Of a DNA stretch of 64,000 nt, positions 26,991-35,255 are shown piece by piece (within the stretch, counting starts at the first letter, position 1; every line of letters starts with the position of its first letter). The stretch spans positions 296,001 through 360,000 of the forward strand of contig NZ_CP092282.1 in assembly GCF_024972775.1 (NCBI RefSeq). The letters are read 5' to 3'. A model generated the notes under the pieces. It did not search any database, was not told where the DNA came from, and was given only the letters and a program-made list of their open reading frames with translations. The stretch is from Dehalobacter sp. DCM. Lineage in GTDB: Bacteria; Bacillota; Desulfitobacteriia; Desulfitobacteriales; Syntrophobotulaceae. The position numbers and the translations under genes are program-made.

Positions 26991-28828
26991 TAGGAATCTC
27001 AAAAAAAAAGGCCGAGTTCATACCGGTTAACGAGGCCCTGTTAAACGTCATTTCGCCGATGGGGCTTGAAATCAAGAAAAACAGCCTGGTGATCGGTGAA
27101 AACACCGGAAAGATTTACGGCGTTGTCCGCTATCCGCAAAAGGTGGATACGGGCTGGCTGAGTAAAATCACCAACATACCGGGCACCCTTGTTTCCATCG
27201 GCATTCAGCTTGTAGACAATGGTGCTTTAATTTCAGCCATATCCAGGAGTATTATTCAAAACCGGGCCACTGCCGATGGTGCCAAGGACCCTCTTACCAG
27301 GCAAAGAAGTGAAAAAGCTGCGGAGGACGGAGAACGCATTATGCTCCAGATCGACCAAAACGGCGAAACCGTGGCGCTGATGAGTCTTGTCATCATGCCG
27401 GTAGCCCATGACGAAAAAAGCTTTGTCAAAGGATGCCGGCGGGTGGAGAGTGTTATAACCGTGATGAAATGCAAGGTCAGGACTCTTGCCAACCTGCAAA
27501 AAGAAGGCTTACAGACCATTTCTCCCACCTATCCGTCCAATCCGGTTGTGGAGAGCATTGTGCAGCGTATTATCCCCATGAGCACCTTTGTAGGCGGCTT
27601 CCCGTTTGCAAGTTCCGGCTTCAATGACGGCACCGGCTATTATTTTGCCAAGGACAACAATGGAGGATTGATCATTGTGGACACCTGGAAGCGCGGCAAT
27701 GACCGTACCAATTCCAATATGGTCATTATGGGCGTTGCCGGCGTGGGCAAATCCACAGCCGTCAAACATATTGCCCTGGCCGAATACATGAAAGGCATCA
27801 AGCTGATTTTTATTGACCCTGAATCAGAGTACCGGGATCTTTGCCTGAATTTGAACGGCGACTGGATTAACGCGGGGGGCGGTGCCAACGGCAGAATCAA
27901 TCCCCTGCAAATCCGACCAGCACCGAGGGACAGCGAGGATGAGCCGGACGAAAAGGGCGGCAAGCTGTACCGGGACGAGGGCAACGGCATGTCGGACATG
28001 GCGCTCCACGTTAAGAATCTGGAGATATTCTTCAATCTCTACCTACCGAGCCTTACGGACATGCAGAAGGCCATCCTGAAACAGAGCGTTATCGAGCTTT
28101 ACAACCGGTTCGGCATTTATTGGGAAACGGATATTGCTACACTGTCCAATACACAATTTCCCACCTTCAGCGATTTGCATGGGCTGATCACCGAAAAAGC
28201 GGAGAAGGACAAAAACAATCCCGTTTACCGTGACCTGGCTTTGCTGCTGTATGATGTAGCCAACGGCAGCGACAGTTTTTTATGGAACGGCCACACCACC
28301 GTTGAGACCCATTCCCGCTGCATTTGTCTGGACACTCATTCCCTGCAAAACACAAGTGAAAACATCAAACGGACGCAATACTTCAACCTGTTGACCTGGT
28401 GCTGGGAGCAGATGTCCAAAGTCAGGACCGAGCGGGTATTGCTCATTTGCGATGAAGCCTATCTGATGATCGACCCCCAGGTGCCGCAGAGCCTTGTGTT
28501 TTTGCGCAATGTGGAAAAACGGGCCAGAAAATATGAAGCAGGACTAATCATCATCTCCCACAGCGTCGTAGATTTTCTTTCCCCTGAAATCAAGATGTAC
28601 GGGCAGGCTCTGCTGGACATCCCCTGTATCAAAATCATCATGGGGACCGACGGAAAGAATTTGCAGGAAACAAAAGAGCTTTACAATCTTACCGACGCGG
28701 AGGAAGAATTGCTGGAAGGAAAGAAACGGGGCCACGCCTTGTTTGTGATCGGCTCCAAGCGTCTGCACGTCAATTTTGAGATACCTGAATACAAGTTTGA
28801 CTATATGGGTAAGGCTGGAGGAAGATAA
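26987..28828 (+). CDS. virB4: VirB4-like conjugation ATPase (T4SS)
   Basis: Walker A is GVAGVGKS (residues 249-256) and Walker B ends in ICDEA (Asp489-Glu490), as in VirB4/TraC. The protein is 613 aa, a normal to slightly short length because the N-terminal domain seems reduced or is on the upstream frame. It powers substrate transfer and pilus biogenesis in the T4SS. It starts at TTG 26987, overlapping the previous stop, after GGAGGTG. Note that it is about 21 kb from prgI, with the Tad block between. Confidence 0.9.
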   Translation: MIGISKKKAEFIPVNEALLNVISPMGLEIKKNSLVIGENTGKIYGVVRYPQKVDTGWLSKITNIPGTLVSIGIQLVDNGALISAISRSIIQNRATADGAKDPLTRQRSEKAAEDGERIMLQIDQNGETVALMSLVIMPVAHDEKSFVKGCRRVESVITVMKCKVRTLANLQKEGLQTISPTYPSNPVVESIVQRIIPMSTFVGGFPFASSGFNDGTGYYFAKDNNGGLIIVDTWKRGNDRTNSNMVIMGVAGVGKSTAVKHIALAEYMKGIKLIFIDPESEYRDLCLNLNGDWINAGGGANGRINPLQIRPAPRDSEDEPDEKGGKLYRDEGNGMSDMALHVKNLEIFFNLYLPSLTDMQKAILKQSVIELYNRFGIYWETDIATLSNTQFPTFSDLHGLITEKAEKDKNNPVYRDLALLLYDVANGSDSFLWNGHTTVETHSRCICLDTHSLQNTSENIKRTQYFNLLTWCWEQMSKVRTERVLLICDEAYLMIDPQVPQSLVFLRNVEKRARKYEAGLIIISHSVVDFLSPEIKMYGQALLDIPCIKIIMGTDGKNLQETKELYNLTDAEEELLEGKKRGHALFVIGSKRLHVNFEIPEYKFDYMGKAGGR

Positions 28829-28829
28829 A

Positions 28830-28872
28830 AAAAGCAGGCTGCATCGGTATCAATCTCATGCAGCCTGCTTTT
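28830..28872. terminator. bidirectional terminator between virB4 and the XRE gene
   Basis: Perfect 15-bp arms (28830-28844 and 28858-28872) with A-run on one side and T-run on the other separate two convergent genes. Confidence 0.85.
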
Positions 28873-28873
28873 C

Positions 28874-29185
28874 TCATTTTGTCTTTAAGTCCTTAATAAT
28901 AGCCAGAAGATGCTCCAACTGGCCATCATCTAGTTTTTTTAACTCACCCATCAAGCCATTTAATTTTGTCGGAAAGTTTACTTCGTCATCAAAAAAATCC
29001 TTTGGGGGGACATTCAGATATTCGCAGATATAAAAAAATCCTGTCATGGACGGTAGCGACTTTTTGTTCTCAATTTTATTGATATAGCTTTCGCTTTGAC
29101 CTAAAGACAGGCTCATATCCCTTGCGGAAACCCCTTTTTGTGTGCGGAGCCTGGTTAATCTTTCGTAAAATAAATCCTCATACAT
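28874..29185 (-). CDS. XRE family helix-turn-helix regulator, 103 aa
   Basis: The N-terminal 65 residues form a Cro/CI-type HTH (LRTQKGVSARDMSLSLGQSE and the KIENKKSLPS recognition region); the C-terminus is a short helical dimerisation tail. It is transcribed opposite to the transfer genes and divergently from the SLOG gene, whose strong promoter lies in the shared intergenic region. It is a likely repressor of ICE functions. Its binding site is not identified. Confidence 0.85.
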   Translation of the reverse strand: MYEDLFYERLTRLRTQKGVSARDMSLSLGQSESYINKIENKKSLPSMTGFFYICEYLNVPPKDFFDDEVNFPTKLNGLMGELKKLDDGQLEHLLAIIKDLKTK

Positions 29186-29261
29186 TACAATTTACCCCCT
29201 CATATATATGATTATAGACAATACATTGGCTCATTATACGGAATTACAGCATATGTTTTTA

Positions 29262-29290
29262 TTGACACGGGGAAATGTATTCCATATAAT
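29262..29290 (+). promoter_or_regulatory. consensus sigma-A promoter before the SLOG gene
   Basis: TTGACA (29262-29267) and TATAAT (29285-29290) at 17 bases spacing are both perfect consensus, about 55 bases before the ATG at 29346. It is the strongest promoter seen in the window and is next to the XRE regulator gene. Confidence 0.85.
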
Positions 29291-29345
29291 GTAAGAATAT
29301 ATATGCTAAGATTCTTTATTATTAGGAAAAAGGTGGTTGCCTAAA

Positions 29346-29903
29346 ATGATGATGTTTATTAAAGAAGCCAATATAAAGTCTGCCTGCTGCTTTGCGGGAC
29401 CCCGCCCTCAAAGTCTTCCCCTTGGGTTTGACGAAGAAAACGCCGGTTTCCTGCGGTTGAAGCAGGTACTGAAGGAGCAATCGGTCCATTTGATTGAAGC
29501 TTTGGGAGTTACCCATTTCATCAGCGGTGTTGATTTAGGTGTCGGCCAGTTTGCCGCAGAAATCGTCCTTGACCTCAAAAGAGACTATCCCGAAATTACC
29601 CTGGAGTGCGTTATTCCCTGTGAGGATCAGGCGGCAAAATGGACGATAGCGCAGCGTGACAGGTACTTTTCTATTGTGGAACGATGTGATAAGGAAACCC
29701 TTTTGCAGCGTCATCACACTAAGGATTGCATCAAAAAGAAAAAAGAATACATGGTCAAGCAAAGTAATTATGTGCTTGCGGTATGGAACGGCAAACCTGG
29801 CGGCCCGGGCAACATCCTTTCTCTTGCCCGCACCCTGGGAAAGACTGTGATTCTGATTGACCCCAATACATTTGAAGTGCGAACTGATTCTAATAAACAC
29901 TAG
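29346..29903 (+). CDS. SLOG family protein (DUF1273/YpsA-like), 185 aa
   Basis: The product has the YpsA/DUF1273 layout: CCFAGPRPQSLP near the N-terminus, an ISGVDLGVGQ nucleotide-binding loop (about residues 58-67) and NGKPGGPGN near residue 148. SLOG-fold proteins bind nucleotide-derived ligands, and many act in stress or conflict systems, but this subfamily has no settled activity. It is transcribed from a perfect sigma-A promoter. The ATG at 29346 is preferred to the TTG at 29337 because AAGGTGG fits it. Rapid early expression after transfer is possible. Confidence 0.85.
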   Translation: MMMFIKEANIKSACCFAGPRPQSLPLGFDEENAGFLRLKQVLKEQSVHLIEALGVTHFISGVDLGVGQFAAEIVLDLKRDYPEITLECVIPCEDQAAKWTIAQRDRYFSIVERCDKETLLQRHHTKDCIKKKKEYMVKQSNYVLAVWNGKPGGPGNILSLARTLGKTVILIDPNTFEVRTDSNKH

Positions 29904-29924
29904 CGACACAGCCCAATAAACCGT

Positions 29925-29955
29925 AAAGGCGCTCCTGCTGACAGGAGCGCCTTTT
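29925..29955 (+). terminator. terminator after the SLOG gene
   Basis: A 13-bp stem (29925-29937 with 29942-29954) with a 4-base loop and a T-run ends the SLOG transcript. Confidence 0.85.
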
Positions 29956-29979
29956 AAATGATGGAGGTGATTCGATTTT

Positions 29980-30798
29980 ATGGCAATTGATCCGGCAACG
30001 GCAAAATTTCTCGCACAGGCGGCCTTAAAGCTTGCAACTGATGAGGAAGCAAGAAAAAGGCTGCTGATGATTATTCTTACACCCTTGCTGTGTGTAGTTC
30101 TCATCCTGACGGCCTTCGTTTATATCCTTACCCACCCGCTGGAATTTTTGGGTGAGTTTTTCGATAGCCGGGCTATTACCGAGGTAGAGCGGCTGCAAAA
30201 CGACTACGGGATGTACCAGTACCTTGCGACAACGGATTATGAAAGCGGCGTAATATCCTATAAGGGCGTGGTCTTTACCAATGGAGTCACGCCGGTGGTT
30301 TACTATAACCAGAGAGATGAGCGGTTCAGAGACAAGCCTTACGGGACGGACAACATCGGCGGGTACGGCTGCGGCCCGACCGCAATGGCTATAGTAGTAT
30401 CCAGCCTGACGGGGAAAACAGCTGACCCTGTGGAAATGGCAAAGTGGTCTTATGATAACGGGTATTGGGCTCCCGGCAGCGGTTCCTATCATTCCCTCAT
30501 TCCGGGCGCAGCCAAAGCCTTTGGTTTGCAGGTAGAAGGCTGCCCGGCAAAAGAACCGCAAAAAATCGTTGATGCGCTGTCCTCCGGTAAGCTGATGGTC
30601 GCACTGATGGGCAAAGGACATTTTACATCCAGCGGGCATTTCATCGTACTTAGGGGCGTGACTGCCGAGGGAAAAATCCTTGTGGCGGACCCGGCCAGCA
30701 AAAAGCGCAGCGAACAGGAGTGGGATTTGTCCGTCATACTGAATGAAGCAGGTAAAAATGCCGGGGCGGGCGGCCCGTTCTGGATTGTTTCGACATAA
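29980..30798 (+). CDS. membrane-anchored C39-like peptidase, 272 aa
   Basis: One membrane helix (about residues 28-48) precedes an extracellular papain-like domain with Cys131 in GYGCGPTAMA, His in SGHFIVL (about residue 212) and Asp in ADPAS (about residue 228), as in C39 family peptidases. In conjugation modules such enzymes may open or remodel the cell wall or process transferred proteins. GGAGGTG lies upstream of the ATG. The substrate is unknown. Confidence 0.78.
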   Translation: MAIDPATAKFLAQAALKLATDEEARKRLLMIILTPLLCVVLILTAFVYILTHPLEFLGEFFDSRAITEVERLQNDYGMYQYLATTDYESGVISYKGVVFTNGVTPVVYYNQRDERFRDKPYGTDNIGGYGCGPTAMAIVVSSLTGKTADPVEMAKWSYDNGYWAPGSGSYHSLIPGAAKAFGLQVEGCPAKEPQKIVDALSSGKLMVALMGKGHFTSSGHFIVLRGVTAEGKILVADPASKKRSEQEWDLSVILNEAGKNAGAGGPFWIVST

Positions 30799-30841
30799 GA
30801 GGCCCTTTACTTTGGTTGATAGTTTAATACGGAGGTGGACA

Positions 30842-30991
30842 ATGAATAACCGGAAAAAATTGATTGAACTGTTTATCTATGTACTGGTTGTGGTGATTGG
30901 GATTATCCTGCTTTTTACCGCAAATCTCAAAAAGCAGGATAACAAGCCCTATGACGGAGGTGTGAGCGTTGCTGCTGTATCTTTCGAGTGA
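30842..30991 (+). CDS. small membrane protein, 49 aa
   Basis: One hydrophobic helix (about residues 9-26) with a basic N-terminus. GGAGGTGG precedes the ATG. Its stop overlaps the start of the following gene by 23 bases, so the two are coupled. The family is unknown. Confidence 0.65.
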   Translation: MNNRKKLIELFIYVLVVVIGIILLFTANLKKQDNKPYDGGVSVAAVSFE

Positions 30992-32006
30992 TGGGAAAAG
31001 CGGACTGGCCGACTTTATGGAAGGGCAGGAGCTTGTAATAAAGAAGCTCATCGGCAGGTTTTCCTTAAAGCAATTTGTCGCCAAGGATTTGAGGAATTAT
31101 GTCGGCTGCAAGTATTTCGCCATAGATGTTTCCTGTATAGAGGAACAGCTTGATGATTTTATCATCGCTCTCCAGTCCTTTCAGATCATGTTTGACGCGA
31201 GAATCATTCCGGTTCTGTCGGATATGGAAAACATAGACTGCTATATCGGCAGGCTGGTCGATATAGGGGTAACGGATATTGTAACCGCCGACAGCATAGA
31301 CGGCATCAGGGATGAGCTTGCCGAGTGCTTATCCGCAGATGGCAGGCAAAGGTATAAACAGTTATCTGAAAGCTTTAAGCAGGATACTGCCTTTGAAAAA
31401 GCCCAGAAGGCTAAAGAGATAGTCAAATACAAGTGGAACAGCCGAAATGTGAAAATTGCCATTGCCGGCACGCAGCGGCGGAGCGGCGTTACCGTCACCG
31501 CCTTTAATCTGGTGGCCTGGCTCATTGCCAGAGGGGCTTCCGCCTGCTATGTGGAGGCCAATACCAATCGGCATTTGAACTGGATCGTCAATATCTATGA
31601 TGCGGAAAAAGACGGAGAAGCCTATCCGGTCGGCGGTATCGACTGCTATTTTACAAATGAGATGGATAAGGATTACAACTTTATTATCTACGATTGCGGG
31701 GAGTTCAAACAGCCCGACATGAAACCCGACACGATATTCAGGAAGGCGGACATCCGTCTACTCTGCGGAAGTATCCTGCCCCATGAGGCAAAAGATTATC
31801 TGCAAGTACTAAATGCTTGTAAGGATATGGACATTTATAAATTGGGTTTGTGTGTGCCGAAGCCTTTGCAGGAATTTTGCAGGGAATCGTTAAGCAAAGA
31901 TATTCTCATAGCGGAAGCCTCCCATGACCTTTTTGATAATAATATTAACGGACATATCTATATGCCGGTGATGGAGCGGTATACTATAAAGGGACAAGAG
32001 GATTAG
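30969..32006 (+). CDS. CpaE/MinD-like ATPase, 3' end replaced by foreign DNA
   Basis: The N-terminal 130 residues look like a receiver-type domain, and the C-terminal part is a ParA/MinD-like ATPase with a degenerate P-loop (GTQRRSGVTVTAFN, about residues 163-176), as in TadZ/CpaE relatives. The start is TTG 30969 after GGAGGTG. The last residues are not native: from about 31991 the DNA belongs to a uspA gene in another frame, so the real C-terminus and the next ICE genes are lost. It may work with the Tad machine or in mating-pair placement. Confidence 0.65.
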   Translation: MLLYLSSDGKSGLADFMEGQELVIKKLIGRFSLKQFVAKDLRNYVGCKYFAIDVSCIEEQLDDFIIALQSFQIMFDARIIPVLSDMENIDCYIGRLVDIGVTDIVTADSIDGIRDELAECLSADGRQRYKQLSESFKQDTAFEKAQKAKEIVKYKWNSRNVKIAIAGTQRRSGVTVTAFNLVAWLIARGASACYVEANTNRHLNWIVNIYDAEKDGEAYPVGGIDCYFTNEMDKDYNFIIYDCGEFKQPDMKPDTIFRKADIRLLCGSILPHEAKDYLQVLNACKDMDIYKLGLCVPKPLQEFCRESLSKDILIAEASHDLFDNNINGHIYMPVMERYTIKGQED

Positions 32007-32092
32007 GAGGATTTAAAAAACTGGTAATCGGAAGTGTGGCTCAAAAAGTAGTAAGTTATTCGAAAGTACCGGTTATGGTTGTTAAAGAGTGA
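31991..32092 (+). pseudogene. universal stress protein (UspA) 3' fragment
   Basis: In a frame different from the preceding gene, 31991-32092 encodes the typical UspA C-terminus: GTRGLGG, then LVIGSVAQKV, then KVPVMVVK and a stop. Only about 33 codons remain and there is no start. It marks the point where ICE DNA is fused to chromosomal DNA. The fusion shares sequence with the end of the ATPase gene before it. Confidence 0.75.
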
Positions 32093-32143
32093 AAAACTTC
32101 AAGGTCTCAGACTGGATAGAAATCAAATAGTTTTTTCTAAAAA

Positions 32144-32217
32144 TGTGGTGTAACTCAGATGAGGGGAGCATTCGCTCGCGCAAGTGGTCAGGGATTCGAG
32201 CTCCGTCATCTCCACCA
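32144..32217 (+). pseudogene. decayed tRNA-Ala-like sequence
   Basis: The 74-base stretch has a tRNA-Ala-like 3' end: GGTCAGGGATTCGAGC, the acceptor strand CATCTCC and a CCA tail (32215-32217). A D-arm-like TAACTCAG sits near its 5' end. The acceptor 5' strand (TGTGGTG) does not pair with CATCTCC, the T-stem has a mismatch and no anticodon stem forms. It is therefore a relic, perhaps the remnant of an integration site, rather than a working tRNA. Confidence 0.55.
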
Positions 32218-32546
32218 TATTTAATAAACAAAATTGATGATGGCCAATTGGAATATTCGAAGATGGATGCTAACTGTCAAAACATTTGAATGCCCATAAT
32301 TTGTTGTTTTTGTGACTGATGGTTCAGCACACTGGAAGGAAATTAAGGAAACTTGTAGAATCGTTCAATCCAAGAATGCAGATTGAATACCGACGGAGTG
32401 CGTATAACAATCTTGCGACCGGTTGTCGCTGGCGGTAGTCTGTTAACGAAAAAACGGGCGAAGTCTAGCTAAACGGTTGAAAGGCACATTGAGATTCACT
32501 TCTGGAAAAATATTACCTTCTGAATTGTATTATAAGGGGTGAAAAG
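32218..32546 (+). other. intergenic region before the molybdoenzyme
   Basis: No gene is convincing here. A short frame at about 32321-32442 could encode 39 residues, but I see no ribosome site and no recognisable family. I looked for a molybdenum-cofactor riboswitch before the molybdoenzyme gene and could not support one. The ribosome site AAGGGG precedes the ATG at 32547. Confidence 0.4.
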
Positions 32547-34790
32547 ATGACAGCAAAAAATAATGGTATTCAGGCAGGAACCCTTGGGCTTACTATGGAT
32601 GAAGCGTTAGCACTGGCCCAAAAGAATGGTGAACAGGTAGTTCCTGCCTTTTGCGCGATGTGTGGCCCCACACCAATGTGTTGCGGTATTTATGCTTTTG
32701 TTAAAGAAGGTCGGTTTACGAAGGCAGCAGGCATGCGGGAATTTCCTACGAATCAAGGCGCTCTCTGTCCGAAAGGGCAGGCGGCTCCGCAATGGGTGCA
32801 TTCTCCGGATCGATTGAGATATCCGTTGAGAAGAGTGGGGAAAAAAGGCGAAGGTAAGTTTGAGAAGATCACCTGGGAGGAAGCGGTCGGGATTGTGGCC
32901 GATACCCTCAAACGCCAAAAAGAACAATACGGCCCGGAATCACTGGCCATACTGGCACCGGCAATGAGGACCTATAATGCCTATATTAAACGGTTTCTTA
33001 CTGTTCACGGCAGCCCCAATTACGGCCATAGCGGGATTTGTGCGCTGCAGCGGGCCTTTTCTTTCATGTATACGCTTGGTGATTGGCCGCAAGCGGAGAT
33101 TAACCAAAGCGATCTGATTATTTATTGGGGAAGGCAGCCGATATTTTCCGGCCCGGCCATGAGCGGGCCAAGAATGCTGCTCAAGGCCAGGGAAAGAGGA
33201 GCCAGGATTATCGCCGTTAAACCTTCTGTGGAATCCGATGTGAGCAAGGCGGATATTTGGGTTCCACTCAGACCTGGGACAGACGCGGCCCTGGCTCTGG
33301 CTATGCTTTATGTGGTTGTCAATGAGGAACTTATTGACAAGGAGTTTGTACAAAATTGGTGTTACGGCTATGAACACTTAAAAGAGCATATTCAGAAGTA
33401 TCCTCCGGAATGGGCTGAAGAAATTACCGGAGTTCCGGCTAAGCAGATTGAAAAGGTTGCCAGACTTTACGCCACAACAAAACGGGCATCAATCGACCTG
33501 GGAAACGGGGTGGAACATGCTCCTTCGGCTAATGACGCCATCCGGTCCATCGCCATTCTTATAGCGATAACCGGTCATCTGGACCGCCCGGGTGGAAATG
33601 TCTTTACCATTCCTGATCCTGCCCAGCCTATGCCGCTAGACATCACCATGCGGGAATGGTACACCCGGGAAATGGTTGAAAAACTGGTTGGACCTGAGTT
33701 CCCCAAGCAGTTTCAGCCTTTTGTGGAAGGTTTTACTTCCGCTTATTACCGGGTTTTGGAAAGCGTACTCACGGAATCCCCTTATCCGGTACGGACAATC
33801 ATTGCTCCGGGGACGCAGCCCGGAGCGAGTACCCGTGGCTCCAAAAGGGTCATCGAGGCCCTAAAAAAACTGGATTTTTACGTGGTGGTTGATGTGGCCC
33901 GGACTGCGGATATGGACTATGCCGATATCGTAATTCCCGTTACGACGTCCTACGAGTCGGACCATCCTTTTGAGGCTGTCGGCGGACGCCTGATGGCCCG
34001 CAATAAGATCATTGAACCTTTAGGCGATTATCATTCGATTTATAAATTTTTTCTTGATCTTGCTTTCAAAATGGGATATGGCACGGATTTTTGGAACGGG
34101 AGTATGGAGCAATCCATGAATGATCAACTGCAGCCATTTGGGCTGACGCTTGCTGAACTTAGAAAATATCCTACAGGTTTTGTTTATGAGAAACCGGTTC
34201 CCCGTACCTATGAAAATTACCGGCAGGTATTTACGAAAAAAAGCCCCAGGCTTAACCGCATGCCATTCTTGCCTCACGGGAAAGTGGAGATCTATAATAC
34301 GTCCTTCGAAGAAGCCGGCTTTACGCCACTGCCCGTATGGCGGGAGCCGCCCGAGAGCTTGACCGGCACACCCCAGCTTACTTCAAAGTATCCGCTCATT
34401 CTTTCCGATTACCATACCTCGAAAAATTACACAGCCTCCTGGCAGCGCAACGTACCTTATCTCCGAGAACTGCAGCCTGATCCTGCAATCCATATTCACC
34501 CGGATACGGCTACAGCCCGGGGAATTCAAGACGGAGACTGGGTCATCGTCGAGTCACCTCACGGCTGGCTGAAAGTAAAGGCGGAGTTCTACCCGGGAAT
34601 CAGGCCGGATACGGTGATGATACTCCATGGCTGGTGGCAGGGCTGCAAAGAATTGGGGCTGGCGGATTACCCGTTACTGGATGGCGGCGCGAATGTGAAT
34701 ATCATGTACAGCCTCGATCCGGAAAAAACGTTTGACCTCCTTATTACGGCGATGAGCAGCCAAACGTTGGTAGAGGTCAAAAAAGCGTAA
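32547..34790 (+). CDS. molybdopterin oxidoreductase catalytic subunit (DMSO reductase family)
   Basis: A 747-aa cytoplasmic enzyme: an N-terminal 4Fe-4S site (Cys36, Cys39, Cys45 or Cys46, Cys74), then the bis-MGD domains. The likely Mo/W ligand is Cys165 (SGICALQRAF), as in the PsrA/PhsA and acetylene hydratase branch; formate dehydrogenases use Sec or Cys in another context. There is no Tat signal. The partner ferredoxin lies 26 bases downstream and no membrane subunit is nearby, so the enzyme is probably soluble. The substrate cannot be read; thiosulfate/polysulfide reductase or an acetylene hydratase-like role are both possible. Confidence 0.8.
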   Translation: MTAKNNGIQAGTLGLTMDEALALAQKNGEQVVPAFCAMCGPTPMCCGIYAFVKEGRFTKAAGMREFPTNQGALCPKGQAAPQWVHSPDRLRYPLRRVGKKGEGKFEKITWEEAVGIVADTLKRQKEQYGPESLAILAPAMRTYNAYIKRFLTVHGSPNYGHSGICALQRAFSFMYTLGDWPQAEINQSDLIIYWGRQPIFSGPAMSGPRMLLKARERGARIIAVKPSVESDVSKADIWVPLRPGTDAALALAMLYVVVNEELIDKEFVQNWCYGYEHLKEHIQKYPPEWAEEITGVPAKQIEKVARLYATTKRASIDLGNGVEHAPSANDAIRSIAILIAITGHLDRPGGNVFTIPDPAQPMPLDITMREWYTREMVEKLVGPEFPKQFQPFVEGFTSAYYRVLESVLTESPYPVRTIIAPGTQPGASTRGSKRVIEALKKLDFYVVVDVARTADMDYADIVIPVTTSYESDHPFEAVGGRLMARNKIIEPLGDYHSIYKFFLDLAFKMGYGTDFWNGSMEQSMNDQLQPFGLTLAELRKYPTGFVYEKPVPRTYENYRQVFTKKSPRLNRMPFLPHGKVEIYNTSFEEAGFTPLPVWREPPESLTGTPQLTSKYPLILSDYHTSKNYTASWQRNVPYLRELQPDPAIHIHPDTATARGIQDGDWVIVESPHGWLKVKAEFYPGIRPDTVMILHGWWQGCKELGLADYPLLDGGANVNIMYSLDPEKTFDLLITAMSSQTLVEVKKA

Positions 34791-34815
34791 ATAGGAAGGA
34801 GCGGGCAGGAAGAAG

Positions 34816-35253
34816 ATGACAACAGAGCATATTTCCTTTAGTCCTGAAGATTGTATTCAGTGCCATGGGTGTGAAGTGGCCTGTAAAAGTTGGAGAAATG
34901 TCGAACTCGGCGTAAAATGGCGAAGGATTGAACGAATTTGGCTGGGGCAGTATCCTGAAATCAAGAGTGTTTCCGCCTCGATCGCCTGCAGGCATTGTGA
35001 CGATCCAGCCTGTATGCATGCCTGTCCGGCAGGGGCCATCGAAAAAGAGGCTTCGAAAGGGGTGGTCTTGGTCAACCGGGAAAAATGTACTGGCTGTAGG
35101 GTTTGCCTGGAAGCTTGTCCTTATTTTGTCCCTCAATTCGGTGCCGACGGCAGGATGCAGAAATGTGATCTGTGCTTTTCTGAGATTGATCATAATTTAA
35201 GCGTGCCGCCGTGTGTTGTTACTTGTCCAACCAAAGCATTACGCTTCAGGTAG
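34816..35253 (+). CDS. four-cluster ferredoxin subunit (DmsB/PhsB-like)
   Basis: The 145-aa product has Cys groups for four 4Fe-4S clusters: CIQCHGCEVAC (residues 14-24), CRHCDDPACMHAC (about 58-70), CTGCRVCLEAC (about 92-102) and KCDLC with PPCVVTC near the C-terminus. It is the electron-transfer subunit of the molybdoenzyme and follows it directly. AAGGAG lies upstream. The family is normally attached to a membrane subunit, which is absent here. Confidence 0.9.
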   Translation: MTTEHISFSPEDCIQCHGCEVACKSWRNVELGVKWRRIERIWLGQYPEIKSVSASIACRHCDDPACMHACPAGAIEKEASKGVVLVNREKCTGCRVCLEACPYFVPQFGADGRMQKCDLCFSEIDHNLSVPPCVVTCPTKALRFR

Positions 35254-35255
35254 CC

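Noticed and set aside
32144-32217. Functional tRNA gene
   Set aside because: The acceptor stem and anticodon arm do not pair; it is listed as a relic instead.
32218-32546. Molybdenum-cofactor riboswitch or group II intron fragment before the molybdoenzyme
   Set aside because: No conserved core I could match; only a short ORF-like stretch. A covariance search would decide.
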